From NCBI GenBank assembly GCA_031274285.1, contig JAISQJ010000085.1:1-55422 (forward strand): DNA of 55,422 bases, read 5' to 3'. The notes below the pieces were generated by a model. The model worked only from the letters and a program-made list of their open reading frames with translations. It did not search any database and had not been told where the DNA came from. Position 1 is the stretch's first letter. Each line of letters begins with the position of its first letter. The position numbers and the translations under genes were made by a program. Of the stretch, positions 17,282-26,057 are shown piece by piece. This DNA comes from Treponema sp. Its GTDB lineage: Bacteria; Spirochaetota; Spirochaetia; Treponematales; Breznakiellaceae.

Positions 17282-18616
17282 TTAGGGCCTATAGGCCTTT
17301 AATTTTTCGTTTGCGCTCAGGGCATCCATCCACTTCTTATTCCACTCGGGTATAAGGGTGGTTTCCACATAGCTCCAGGGCCTGCCGCCAAATGCTGCAT
17401 CGGCAATCTGAAATTTAAAGTTGCCCGTTTCATCGGTGCCGGGGCTTATGCCGGAAATTTTAGAAATTTCGTCAAATACCCCAAGGAGATCATTAGGAAC
17501 AGGGTTCTGGGTGAACAGTTCAACCTCAGTGTAATCGGTAAGGTAATCGGGTAATTGGCCGCCGATAACGGTGGGAACGCCGCCTTCTGCCTGTGCCCAG
17601 CCGGATTCCTCAGCCCACCATATAATAAACTTTTTAGCCAGGGCCTTGACTTCCGGGGAGCTGTTTTTGTTGATAGCCATATAACCGCCGCCGCCGAATT
17701 GGGCGTATTGCTTGCCGTTGACCGTAAAGGGCGGGGGCATATAACCAATGTCTTCCGGCCTTTCCCCGGCCTGCTTAAATTGGGTAACGGCCCAGGAACC
17801 CATCATCATGGTGGCAATTTTCCCCGCGTTGATGGCGGGCTTGCTGCCTTCCCAGTCGTCGGTCATGGGGTCCGGCTCGTGCAGATCCTTATCAGCAAAA
17901 ACATCAAACATCAGTTTAAAGACCTTGTAATAGGCGGACTCTTTATCAAGCAGGGCTACTTTATTTAACAGCATATCCCGTTCCATATTCGGATTGCCGG
18001 AGACAGACTGGGGCAGGTTGTTCCACTGGGTAATACACCAGGAAAAGTTGTAAAGGGTGTAAAAGGGAATCACATCGGGAACATTCTTTTTGATAAGTTT
18101 AAGGTCCGCGATAAATTCCTCCGGGGTAGTGGGCAGCTTGGTGATTCCCGCTTCCCGCCAGATACGTTTGTTGTAGCAGAGGCCGCCGCTGATGGATCCC
18201 ATGTCGGGGATTCCGTACACAATATCATTGTAAGTGCTTGAATCCAGCCAGTTGTATTTTTTGTTAAGATCGCTATAGGAACCAAGCGGTTCAAAAAAGT
18301 TGGCGTAGTCCACAACTTTGATGGCGGCGGGAATCATGGCAAGCACATCGCCGTAATTCCTGGTCGTCATCATGGTCCCCACATCGCCCTGGTAGTTGGT
18401 GTAAGACTGGATATTGACCGTACAATTATTGGCGTCTTCAAAGGCTTTAATACGCGCCGCCAAAGAACCGTCCTGATGCCGGTCCGTCCTGTTGGTTATA
18501 TAGGTGAGGGTCAGTTTCCCGCCTCCGCCGGATTGTCCCCGGCCACCGGCAAAAAGGGTCCCCGCACAAAGCAGCAGCACAAAAAATACCGCAAATCCCT
18601 TTGAAAGTCCTCTCAT
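17282..18616 (-). CDS. Extracellular (periplasmic) sugar-binding protein, family 1
   Basis: A 444-aa binding protein of importer B. The signal peptide (about 1-23) ends in LFAGG and has no lipobox cysteine. A Gly/Ser linker (GGRGQSGGGG) leads into the mature fold. The Trp- and Tyr-rich regions, KINAGKIATMMMGSWA-like segment and VKALAKKFIIWW segment are typical of CUT1 binding proteins. It is the first gene of the B set, followed by two permeases and a beta-mannosidase gene. The upstream 123-base gap to importer A contains a GC hairpin; whether transcription continues from A is open. Confidence 0.88.
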   Translation of the reverse strand: MRGLSKGFAVFFVLLLCAGTLFAGGRGQSGGGGKLTLTYITNRTDRHQDGSLAARIKAFEDANNCTVNIQSYTNYQGDVGTMMTTRNYGDVLAMIPAAIKVVDYANFFEPLGSYSDLNKKYNWLDSSTYNDIVYGIPDMGSISGGLCYNKRIWREAGITKLPTTPEEFIADLKLIKKNVPDVIPFYTLYNFSWCITQWNNLPQSVSGNPNMERDMLLNKVALLDKESAYYKVFKLMFDVFADKDLHEPDPMTDDWEGSKPAINAGKIATMMMGSWAVTQFKQAGERPEDIGYMPPPFTVNGKQYAQFGGGGYMAINKNSSPEVKALAKKFIIWWAEESGWAQAEGGVPTVIGGQLPDYLTDYTEVELFTQNPVPNDLLGVFDEISKISGISPGTDETGNFKFQIADAAFGGRPWSYVETTLIPEWNKKWMDALSANEKLKAYRP

Positions 18617-18689
18617 ACATTTCCTCCTACTCAGTAATACGAAGGGCAGTATATGCCCCTTTAATTATCCCCGCCCATACGGGCAGGGT

Positions 18690-18709
18690 GCCCCGCCGCA
18701 TGGCGGGGC
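18690..18709 (-). terminator. GC hairpin between two importer gene sets
   Basis: GCCCCGCC / GGCGGGGC, 8 bp perfect, with a GCAT loop. It lies after the stop of the binding-protein gene of importer A. There is no U-run, so this may be a processing or stability structure instead of a true terminator. Confidence 0.55.
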
Positions 18710-18739
18710 TTGAAAAAACCAGGCGTTCCTGCGCCCAGC

Positions 18740-20359
18740 TTACTTCCTAAAATAGGTACTATTCAGCTCATCGGCCACCGGCTTCCAGCGGGGTTCCATT
18801 TCCCTTAGCCAACGGTCCACCATGGTATCCACATTTTCGTTGGAGGCCAGAACCTGCCGCTCAAATTCCTCGCTTTGAGTCTGGAAACCGCCATACTGAT
18901 TGTAGAGGGGGGTGGCGAATTTTGCCCGGTCCCAGTCAAACTGCTGGATCTTAAAGTTATACTTTTTGTTCTGCACGATATCGATGGCCGCCGCATAGGA
19001 AATAAAGCCCGCCTGGTCCGCCTGCGATTGGTAAAACAGGGAGAGGGTTGGCGGGTCCGCGTAGCGGTAGGAGAAATCGGAATAGGGTGAAATCCAGCGG
19101 CCGTCCTCCGTCTTGGGCCAGAGTCGCTGAATGTCCTCGGGACCGGTGCGCCGGTAATCCACATCGGGGATACCCGCTTCCTTCCAGGCCCTTCCATCAT
19201 CGGTGGCAATCCAGTCCCACATGTCCAGGATTCGCTCGTATTTTTCATCCTCCAGGTCATGACGGAAATGGGCCACGGACCAGTAATCTTCCACCTCGAT
19301 AAGCATGTACGTGGCGTTATCCTTGGGGCTCAAAATAAGCATGGGGCCCACATCCTGGGGATCGGTAAGAACTCCGTTGGTGGTCATCTGGGGATAGATG
19401 TTGGTGTTGAGGAAATTAGGGCCGCCGTTGTGATTGTACATAAAAGCGCGGCCGGAACGGAACATGTCAATGCCCTCATTACCCCGCAGGGACATCTGAT
19501 CCCGCCAGATATAATTTCTCCGGTAGAGATCGGCGACAAACTTAAGTTCCTCCCGGTAATTGGGGGTGGTAAAATAAGGAACGTAACCGGTAGGCGTTTC
19601 AATATAGGTGTTGCGGTTCAGGTAGCCGTCCCCCTTATCTATCGATAAGGCCAGGAGCTGCATATAAAGACCGGGGAAGGCCCAGCCTTCGTTGGTGATA
19701 CCGATAGTGTTACCGGCCCCGTTATTACCGGGGTCCTGCCGCCTTACCGCGTCAATCAGGGCCTTGGCCTCATCCCAGGTGTATACATCCCCCTCTTTGT
19801 AAAGGCCCACCGCCCTGGCCCAGTCCCGGCGGTAAATATAGTGCATATATTGGGTGGAGTGCATGTAGGATTCCAGGGCCCGGGCCACGGGCCAGCCGTA
19901 GAGTTTCCCATCGACTGTAAGCATCCGGTCGTCGGAGACCAGCCGTTCCCGCAGGGCCTTAAGGTTGGGGCGCTTGTCGATATCGGCCTGCTTAATCTCC
20001 CTAAAAGCCCCCTGCTCCGCCCAAATTTTAAATTCCGCCGTGTTGTTCAGCTTCATATCCCACCACAACACATCGGGAATATCATCCCCGGCGATCATGG
20101 CCCTGGTCTTTTCGTTCCAGTCCCCCCAGGTTACGGCGATAAAGTTATAATCAATGTTGAACTTGTCAAAAAACCACTTGTCCTTAGCGGACTTGCCGGT
20201 TTTTTCCGCATCAAGCACGGTAGTGGAAATGGTAAGGCGTTTCGCGTATTGACCGCCTTCTTCTGCCGCCGCCGGGGCTTCCTTTTTACAGCCGCCTATC
20301 ACCAGAACCATGCCCGCCAGTAATAAAACTGACCCCGTGAAAAGAAACTTACTTTTCAT
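18740..20359 (-). CDS. LplA/YtcQ-type solute-binding lipoprotein
   Basis: A 539-aa lipoprotein of importer A. The lipobox is VIGGC, followed by KKEAPAAAEEGG as a flexible tether. The mature part is of the large LplA/YtcQ type (around 500 residues), with DDIPDVLWWD near residue 90-100 and several Trp/Tyr-rich sugar-site segments. ATG 20359 is preferred because it follows a strong GAGGAGG site; the frame extends to 20422 but without any better start. It is the third gene after the lplB- and lplC-like genes, an order seen for this subtype. Substrate unknown; oligosaccharides or uronate-containing sugars are common in the subtype. Confidence 0.88.
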   Translation of the reverse strand: MKSKFLFTGSVLLLAGMVLVIGGCKKEAPAAAEEGGQYAKRLTISTTVLDAEKTGKSAKDKWFFDKFNIDYNFIAVTWGDWNEKTRAMIAGDDIPDVLWWDMKLNNTAEFKIWAEQGAFREIKQADIDKRPNLKALRERLVSDDRMLTVDGKLYGWPVARALESYMHSTQYMHYIYRRDWARAVGLYKEGDVYTWDEAKALIDAVRRQDPGNNGAGNTIGITNEGWAFPGLYMQLLALSIDKGDGYLNRNTYIETPTGYVPYFTTPNYREELKFVADLYRRNYIWRDQMSLRGNEGIDMFRSGRAFMYNHNGGPNFLNTNIYPQMTTNGVLTDPQDVGPMLILSPKDNATYMLIEVEDYWSVAHFRHDLEDEKYERILDMWDWIATDDGRAWKEAGIPDVDYRRTGPEDIQRLWPKTEDGRWISPYSDFSYRYADPPTLSLFYQSQADQAGFISYAAAIDIVQNKKYNFKIQQFDWDRAKFATPLYNQYGGFQTQSEEFERQVLASNENVDTMVDRWLREMEPRWKPVADELNSTYFRK

Positions 20360-20453
20360 CTTTTCCTCCTCTGAATTGGGGGACCCAAGCCCCCCGCTAT
20401 GATAAATCATCACCACTCCCACCGTGGGAATAGTAACTCTGTATCCATGGTAA

Positions 20454-21374
20454 CTAGCCCTTCACCGCGCCGGCGGTGAGGCCGCTTAAGAAGTAACGCT
20501 GGAGAAAGGGATAGATGGCCATGAGGGGAAATACCGTTACAATGATGCAGGCCATTTTAATGCCATCCGAATAACTGGGGGGCCGTACCTCGCCGGGGGG
20601 CGCGTTTTCCGCGATAAAGCTGGCGTCGGAAATGATCTTCCGCAGGGCGTACTGCAGGGGCCACTTGGCCTGATCCTTCACATAAAGCATGGCGGAATAC
20701 CACTCGTTCCAGCGTTCCACCGCGTAGTACAGGGTAAAGGTTGCCAGAATGGGCAGGGACAGGGGCAGGATTATCTGAAAGAGAATCCGCATTTCGCTGG
20801 CCCCGTCCAACACCGCCGATTCCGTAAGTTCCACCGGGATATTACCCATGCTGTTGGACACAATAAGCATATAGGAAATACTGATGACGCTGGGCATAAA
20901 CATAACCCAAAAGGTGTCCAGCAGTCCCAGGGCTTTCATCAAAAGGTAGGTGGGTACCAGGCCTCCGCCAAAATACATGGTAAAAACCATAAGGAATCGG
21001 AAGAAGCGCCGTCCCGGTATGGGCCGGGTCATGGCATAAGAAAAAAGTACCGTAAGCAGCATGTTGTAGATAGTTCCCACCACCATAAGAAAGGCGCTGG
21101 TCCGCATGGATTTGAGGAGCAGGGGAGATTCAAAAACGAATTTATAGCTGTTGCCTTCCACCCTGGGAGGCCAGAGCATAAAGGGGGAACGCACATAATC
21201 AAACTGGGGTACAATAGAAACCAGAATCACGTTATAAAAGGGGTAAACAATAATAAGGGTAAAAAAAGTAAGAAACATAAAAATTACAACATCCATCAGT
21301 TCAATGGGCTGACGGACCCCTAAATGCTTCCGGCGCCGCCATTGGGCTAATCTTTTTTCCATTCTGGTTCCCAT
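20454..21374 (-). CDS. LplC/YtcP-type ABC transporter permease
   Basis: A 306-aa inner-membrane permease with six helices, a basic N-terminus (MEKRLAQWRRRKH), the EAA loop ESAVLDGASEMRILFQIILPLSLP and the typical C-terminal GLTAGAVKG. The start at 21374 fits AAGGAGAG, which overlaps the stop of the upstream permease gene; the longer frame to 21401 lacks such a site. It works with the LplB-type subunit (10 bases upstream) and the lipoprotein (downstream) as importer A. Confidence 0.88.
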   Translation of the reverse strand: MGTRMEKRLAQWRRRKHLGVRQPIELMDVVIFMFLTFFTLIIVYPFYNVILVSIVPQFDYVRSPFMLWPPRVEGNSYKFVFESPLLLKSMRTSAFLMVVGTIYNMLLTVLFSYAMTRPIPGRRFFRFLMVFTMYFGGGLVPTYLLMKALGLLDTFWVMFMPSVISISYMLIVSNSMGNIPVELTESAVLDGASEMRILFQIILPLSLPILATFTLYYAVERWNEWYSAMLYVKDQAKWPLQYALRKIISDASFIAENAPPGEVRPPSYSDGIKMACIIVTVFPLMAIYPFLQRYFLSGLTAGAVKG

Positions 21375-21384
21375 AAGGCTCTCC

Positions 21385-22401
21385 TTAAATGATGCCGTCA
21401 TAACCGGCCCGGCGGGCGATAAAATTCGCGCTCATCAGCAGTACAAAGTTGATAATGGTCTTAAAAAGTCCCACTGCGGTGGTAAACCCGTAGTCCATAA
21501 CCGTCTGGGACTGGAAAGAAAGACGGTAGACGTAGGTATCAATAATATCACCCACGGCAAAAACCGGGGCGCTGTACAGGTTAAAAACCTGATCAAAATT
21601 GGCGTTCATGATATTCCCCATGTTGAGGATGAACATGATCACGATGTAACCGGCGATCCCCGGCAGGGTGATATGCCAAATCCGTCTAAGCCGGCTGCAG
21701 CCGTCCACGGTGGCCGCCTCGTACAGGGTTGGATCGATGCCGGCGATGGCCGCCAGGTACAGGATAGTTCCCCAGCCCGCCTCCTTCCACATGTCCAGAA
21801 ACACCAGGGTCCAGCGGAAATAGGCGTTGTTGTAGAGAAAATTCCAACTGTCAACCAATTCAGGCCTAAACATTACCGCTACTTTTTTTACCGCTCCGGC
21901 GTCGCCAAAGAGATTAAGCACAATACCGGCCACCACAACCCAGGACAAGAAGTGGGGAAATGTGAAGGCGGTCTGCATAAAACGTTTATAATTGGGCAGC
22001 CGCACTTCATTGATCATCAGAGCTAAAATAATGGGAAAGGGAAAACCAATGACCAGCTTCATAAAGGAAATAATAATGGTGTTATAAAAGGCCCGGAAAA
22101 ATTCCGGTTCGTGCAGCATGCGCCTGAACTGGGCAAGGCCTACCCATTGACTTGAAAAGAGAAAGTCGTAGAGCCCTTTTTTGCCGAAGATAGGCTTAAA
22201 GCTTTCAAAACTTAAAAAAATACCCGGCATGGGCAGATAGCGGAATACAATAACCAGCGCCAATGTAGGGGCCACCATAAACAGGTACACAAACTTGTAC
22301 TTCCAGATAAGTTTGCCCAAAAGCGCCCACCACTGTTTAGATCCGAAGGGAAAACTATCAAGGGATGTCTGGCCGACCGTACTAAAACCTATGTTTGCCA
22401 T
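21385..22401 (-). CDS. LplB-type ABC transporter permease
   Basis: A 338-aa permease with an extended hydrophilic N-terminus, six membrane segments and the EAA motif YEAATVDGCSRLRRIWHITLPG. GGAGAA lies before ATG. It is the first gene of importer A and sits behind a promoter with a LacI-type operator just downstream of the expected start of transcription. The divergent LacI-family gene located 190 bases upstream on the same strand is the natural regulator. Confidence 0.88.
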   Translation of the reverse strand: MANIGFSTVGQTSLDSFPFGSKQWWALLGKLIWKYKFVYLFMVAPTLALVIVFRYLPMPGIFLSFESFKPIFGKKGLYDFLFSSQWVGLAQFRRMLHEPEFFRAFYNTIIISFMKLVIGFPFPIILALMINEVRLPNYKRFMQTAFTFPHFLSWVVVAGIVLNLFGDAGAVKKVAVMFRPELVDSWNFLYNNAYFRWTLVFLDMWKEAGWGTILYLAAIAGIDPTLYEAATVDGCSRLRRIWHITLPGIAGYIVIMFILNMGNIMNANFDQVFNLYSAPVFAVGDIIDTYVYRLSFQSQTVMDYGFTTAVGLFKTIINFVLLMSANFIARRAGYDGII

Positions 22402-22454
22402 GGGTTCTCCATTCTTTGGAACTATACAGGCTACCTTATGTTGTACACTAATAG

Positions 22455-22474
22455 TTACTTAACGTATTAAGTAA
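22455..22474. promoter_or_regulatory. Candidate LacI-family operator in front of importer A
   Basis: Two perfect 8-bp arms, TTACTTAA and TTAAGTAA, are separated by CGTA. The site covers about +6 to +25 of the predicted transcript and has a central TTAACG core shared with the site in front of the lacI-type gene. Confidence 0.6.
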
Positions 22475-22485
22475 TTATTAAGACG

Positions 22486-22514
22486 ATGTTATCATGGAAA
22501 CTACCTGCCGTCAA
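22486..22514 (-). promoter_or_regulatory. Promoter of importer A
   Basis: On the minus strand, TTGACG, a 17-base spacer and TAACAT, with the palindromic operator following immediately. Confidence 0.55.
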
Positions 22515-22593
22515 GCTTTATTTTTTCCACCCTGGCGGGGGAAGCTCTCCTGAAGGGGGTACATAAGGCGGCAAGGCCGGAACGGAGGGGAAA

Positions 22594-23634
22594 CTAACCT
22601 TGGCGGTAGGCCGTGGCAGCCGGACGATCTTCTTTCCGGGGGGCGGCGATGGATTGCTTTATCACAATGCGGCCATCAATAAAGGATCTTCCCTTGACGG
22701 TATAAGCGGGGGACTCAATCTGCTGTATCAAGAGGTTAACCGTTAGTTCACTCATGCCGGCGGTGTTAAGGGCAAGGCTGGTAACGCCTACCCCTCCGGT
22801 AACCAGCTCACTCTCGTTGTCAAATCCCACAATCGATACGTCATCGGGTATTTTTAGGCCGGACTCTCTAAGCTGGTTGATAAGGATCCCCGCTATCTGG
22901 TCGTTGTTACAAACATAAGCGGTATGGACGGCGGGGTTGATCATAAGCTTGATATACATCCCCTGGCAGTCCCTGTCTTCAATGGCCGGGTCCACGGGGA
23001 GTCCCGCCTCCATCATGGCTTTGCAAAAACCAAGATACCGGTCCAGGATGCTGGTGGTGGCGGCGGTAGAGCCGATAAAGCCGATTTTCTTATGCCCCGC
23101 GTCGATAAGGAGTTTGGTTAGGTTATAGGAACCAAGAAAGTTGTTTGAGGCCACGCAGTCGCGGGAACCGATGTCCGAATAAAAATCCAGGAACACACAT
23201 TCGGTGATCTGCGTGGTGAGCATGGTGATATAGGGGGCCGGCATCTGTCCCAGCAGGATAACGCCGTCTACTTTGCGGGCCGCCACCAGGGCGGGGACCG
23301 TATTTTTTGCCTCATCCTCCGGGCTGATGATCTCCAGGACTCCCAGGTAGGGGCTTTGTTTTAAGGCCAGGAGCAGTTCCTGATAAAAAACCCAATAAAA
23401 AGAACTTTCCCCCAGGTACTTGGCGGCAATCAGTATGCCGATGTTATAATGCCGGCCCTTCAGCATATTCCGGGGCAGGCTGTTGTACACATAGCCCAGT
23501 TCCTGGGCCTTTTGAAGAATCCGGTCGCGCAGATCCCTGCCCACCCCGTCCTTCCCGGCCAGGGCCTTACTGACGGTTACCGTACTTACCCCCAGTTCCC
23601 CGGCGATGTCCCTCATTTTGATAGCTGTTTTCAT
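22594..23634 (-). CDS. LacI-family transcriptional regulator
   Basis: A 346-aa DNA-binding regulator. The N-terminal helix-turn-helix and hinge helix are clear: MRDIAGELGVSTVTVSKALAGK (residues 7-28), RILQKAQELGYVYN and a basic linker. The rest is the periplasmic-binding-protein-like effector domain. Its own promoter carries a related operator (GGTTAACGCATTACC, 23648-23662) over the -10 box, which suggests autorepression. It lies between importer A and the divergent glycosidase operon, so it may control both. The effector sugar cannot be told from sequence. Confidence 0.9.
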   Translation of the reverse strand: MKTAIKMRDIAGELGVSTVTVSKALAGKDGVGRDLRDRILQKAQELGYVYNSLPRNMLKGRHYNIGILIAAKYLGESSFYWVFYQELLLALKQSPYLGVLEIISPEDEAKNTVPALVAARKVDGVILLGQMPAPYITMLTTQITECVFLDFYSDIGSRDCVASNNFLGSYNLTKLLIDAGHKKIGFIGSTAATTSILDRYLGFCKAMMEAGLPVDPAIEDRDCQGMYIKLMINPAVHTAYVCNNDQIAGILINQLRESGLKIPDDVSIVGFDNESELVTGGVGVTSLALNTAGMSELTVNLLIQQIESPAYTVKGRSFIDGRIVIKQSIAAPRKEDRPAATAYRQG

Positions 23635-23647
23635 GGTTTTCCCAGTT

Positions 23648-23662
23648 GGTTAACGCATTACC
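23648..23662. promoter_or_regulatory. Candidate autoregulatory operator of the LacI-type gene
   Basis: GGTTAACGCATTACC is an imperfect dyad sharing TTAACG(C/T)ATTA with the site at 22455-22474. It overlaps the predicted -10 box. Confidence 0.5.
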
Positions 23663-23684
23663 ATGCCAGGTATATCCCTGTCAA
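23655..23684 (-). promoter_or_regulatory. Promoter of the LacI-type gene
   Basis: On the minus strand, a consensus TTGACA, an 18-base spacer and TAATGC, which lies inside the candidate operator. Confidence 0.5.
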
Positions 23685-23734
23685 TAGTTGGCGTAGTTAC
23701 CTAATCCTTTACCTTACTCTCGTGGCGTTTTACG

Positions 23735-23763
23735 TTGACAAAGCTTACATAAAGCCTTGATAC
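23735..23763 (+). promoter_or_regulatory. Promoter of the GH5-to-uxuA gene set
   Basis: TTGACA, a 17-base spacer and TGATAC, about 85 bases upstream of the first GH5 gene. It is divergent from the LacI-type gene. Confidence 0.55.
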
Positions 23764-23847
23764 TGTTTCTATGCAATCCATTTAAATTCAAAGCAGGGTA
23801 GCGCTAAAACCCGATTGGAATTTGAGCGATGACACAAGGAGGCGCCT

Positions 23848-24864
23848 ATGTACCGGCAGACCGTTTTTCCCCGCTGGCGGGGATTTAACTTGTTGGGGGT
23901 TTATGTCAAAGGGCGGAGTCCCGGACATTACAACGAGGAAGACTTTCAAATGATTGCCGACTGGGGCTTTGATTTTGTGCGGCTGCCCCTGAGTTATCGT
24001 TTCTGGACCGATGAGGGTGAGCCTTTTAGAATCTTTGAGGACCGGCTGGCCCCCCTTGATCAGGCGCTGCGATGGGGGGAGAAATACGGAATCCACGTAA
24101 ACATAGGGTTTCACCGGGGGCCGGGCTACTGTATCCATGACCGGCCCGGGGGGACCAGCGGGTTCCAGGAACCCTTTGACCTTTGGAAGGACGACGAGGC
24201 TCTTAACTGCTTTGTCCACCACTGGGTTTTTTTCGCCAAACGTTACCGGGGGGAAAGCGCGAAAAACCTCAGCTTTAATATGCTGAACGAAAGTTCCCGG
24301 GCTTCTATCGAGGACCACGGCCGGGTGATGCGGGCGGCCACCCGGGCTGTCCACGAGATAAGTCCCGACCGGCTTTGCCTGGTGGACGGCCTTTCCGGCG
24401 GGAACTTCCCCCTGGCGGATCTGGGGGATCTGGCAAAGGAAAACGTGGGCCAAAGCTGCCGGGGTTATATCCCCGCGGGGGTCTCCCACTACCGGGCGCC
24501 CTGGGTGGATACGGAGGGGAAGTTTCCCTACCCCCTCTGGCCCGGCGGCCTGGCCGGGGATGAGGTCTGGACCCGCGAGCGTCTGGACGCCCATTACGAT
24601 GCCTGGGCCGGTTACGGGGAGGCCTTTAATATGGGGGTCCACTGCGGGGAGGGGGGCTCCAACCACAACTGCCCCCACGAGGTGGCCCTTACCTGGCTGG
24701 AGGATCTGCTGTCGATTCTCAAGGCCCACAATATCGGCTATGCCCAGTGGGAGTTCGCGGGGGATTTTGGGGTTCTGGATTCCAATCGTCCCGATGCGGC
24801 CTATACGGATTACCGGGGTCGCCGGCTTGATACGAAGATGCTGGAAATTCTGCGGAAATACTAA
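23848..24864 (+). CDS. Glycoside hydrolase family 5, copy 1
   Basis: A 338-aa TIM-barrel glycosidase with no signal peptide, so probably cytosolic. GFNLLGVYV and DWGFDFVRLPLSY form the N-terminal barrel strands. The acid/base Glu148 is in FNMLNES, where the usual NEP is NES. The nucleophile Glu268 is in MGVHCGEGG. AGGAGG precedes ATG. It begins the plus-strand operon and is followed after 102 bases by a close paralog, with long identical stretches such as GQSCRGYIPAGVSHYRA. The substrate is unknown; beta-glucan, glucomannan or mannan oligosaccharides are plausible from the neighbouring mannan enzymes. Confidence 0.85.
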   Translation: MYRQTVFPRWRGFNLLGVYVKGRSPGHYNEEDFQMIADWGFDFVRLPLSYRFWTDEGEPFRIFEDRLAPLDQALRWGEKYGIHVNIGFHRGPGYCIHDRPGGTSGFQEPFDLWKDDEALNCFVHHWVFFAKRYRGESAKNLSFNMLNESSRASIEDHGRVMRAATRAVHEISPDRLCLVDGLSGGNFPLADLGDLAKENVGQSCRGYIPAGVSHYRAPWVDTEGKFPYPLWPGGLAGDEVWTRERLDAHYDAWAGYGEAFNMGVHCGEGGSNHNCPHEVALTWLEDLLSILKAHNIGYAQWEFAGDFGVLDSNRPDAAYTDYRGRRLDTKMLEILRKY

Positions 24865-24966
24865 TACTACTAGGGGGAACTTTTGAAAACGCTGGTTATT
24901 AGAAGTTTTTCTCATAAAAATATTACGCGGCAGGGCCGCTAAAAACGCTAAAAAAGAGGTAACATC

Positions 24967-25962
24967 ATGTTTAAACAAGACGTATTGCCCCGTTGGAAAG
25001 GTTTTAACCTTATGGGGATGTTTACTTCAAAATCACCGGGTCATTATAACGAGGAAGATTTTCAGCTTATGTCGGACTGGGGCTTCAATTTTGTGCGCCT
25101 TCCCCTGACCTACCATTTCTGGGTGGAAAACCGGGACCCCCATAAAATTGTGGAGTCCAAATTGGAAGCCCTGGATCAGGCGGTCCGCTGGGGGGAAAAA
25201 TACGGTATCCACGTCAATATCGCCTTTCACCGGGGGCCGGGCTACAGCGTAAATCCCGAATTTGACGAACCCTTTGATCTGTGGAAAGACCAGGAGGCGG
25301 TGGATTCCTTTGTTGAACATTGGGAGCTTTTCGCCAGACGTTATAAGGGCGAGGCTTACGATAAGGTTAGTTTTAATATGCTTAACGAACCCTTTAATGT
25401 GATCCCCGAGGTCCACGGCCGGGTGATGCGGGCGGCTACCCGGGCCATCCACCGGATCGATCCCGGCCGCCTCTGCCTTATTGACGGCATTGCCGGGGGG
25501 AACTACCCCGCGGCGGATCTGGGGGATCTGGCGCGGGAAAACTGCGGCCAAAGCTGCCGGGGCTATATCCCCGCCGGGGTTTCCCACTACCGGGCCTCCT
25601 GGGTGGACCAGGACAGCCGCTTCCCCTACCCGGTCTGGCCCGGCGGGCTTGCGGGGTCCGAAGCCTGGTCCCTTGAGCGGCTGGACCGGCATTACCGTGC
25701 CTGGGCCGCGGCCGCCCAGGCCTTTAATATGGGGGTCCACTGCGGCGAGGGGGGTCCCAACAGTACCGTCCCCCACGAGATTGCCCAGCGCTGGCTGGAG
25801 GACCTTTTGACCATCCTCAAGTCCTACAACATCGGCTTTGCCCTGTGGAATTTCACCGGCGGCTTTGGCATTCTGGACAGCAGCCGTAAAGATGTGGTCT
25901 ACGAGGACTACAAGGGCCACAAGCTGGACCGGAAGATGCTTAATTTGCTGTTAAGGTTTTAA
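24967..25962 (+). CDS. Glycoside hydrolase family 5, copy 2
   Basis: A 331-aa paralog of the gene before it; the two share most of their length. Here the acid/base Glu141 has the canonical NMLNEP context, and the nucleophile Glu261 is in MGVHCGEGGPN. It lacks the roughly 7-residue insertion that copy 1 has near residues 97-105, a loop likely to border the sugar cleft. No signal peptide. GAGGT precedes ATG. The pair probably arose by tandem duplication and may have diverged in linkage or chain-length preference. Confidence 0.86.
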   Translation: MFKQDVLPRWKGFNLMGMFTSKSPGHYNEEDFQLMSDWGFNFVRLPLTYHFWVENRDPHKIVESKLEALDQAVRWGEKYGIHVNIAFHRGPGYSVNPEFDEPFDLWKDQEAVDSFVEHWELFARRYKGEAYDKVSFNMLNEPFNVIPEVHGRVMRAATRAIHRIDPGRLCLIDGIAGGNYPAADLGDLARENCGQSCRGYIPAGVSHYRASWVDQDSRFPYPVWPGGLAGSEAWSLERLDRHYRAWAAAAQAFNMGVHCGEGGPNSTVPHEIAQRWLEDLLTILKSYNIGFALWNFTGGFGILDSSRKDVVYEDYKGHKLDRKMLNLLLRF

Positions 25963-26057
25963 ATGGACCTCTTTCGAAACTCGGTTGGTTTCTCAAGGAG
26001 TCTTGATATTTGCTCCTGTTTCGTGTCAAAAAAATCTGGATTCGGGAGCGATACACC

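Noticed and set aside
23788-24978. 396-aa minus-strand open frame opposite GH5 copy 1
   Set aside because: The plus-strand GH5 with catalytic motifs and paralog is the real gene; similar antisense frames recur over other GC-rich genes.
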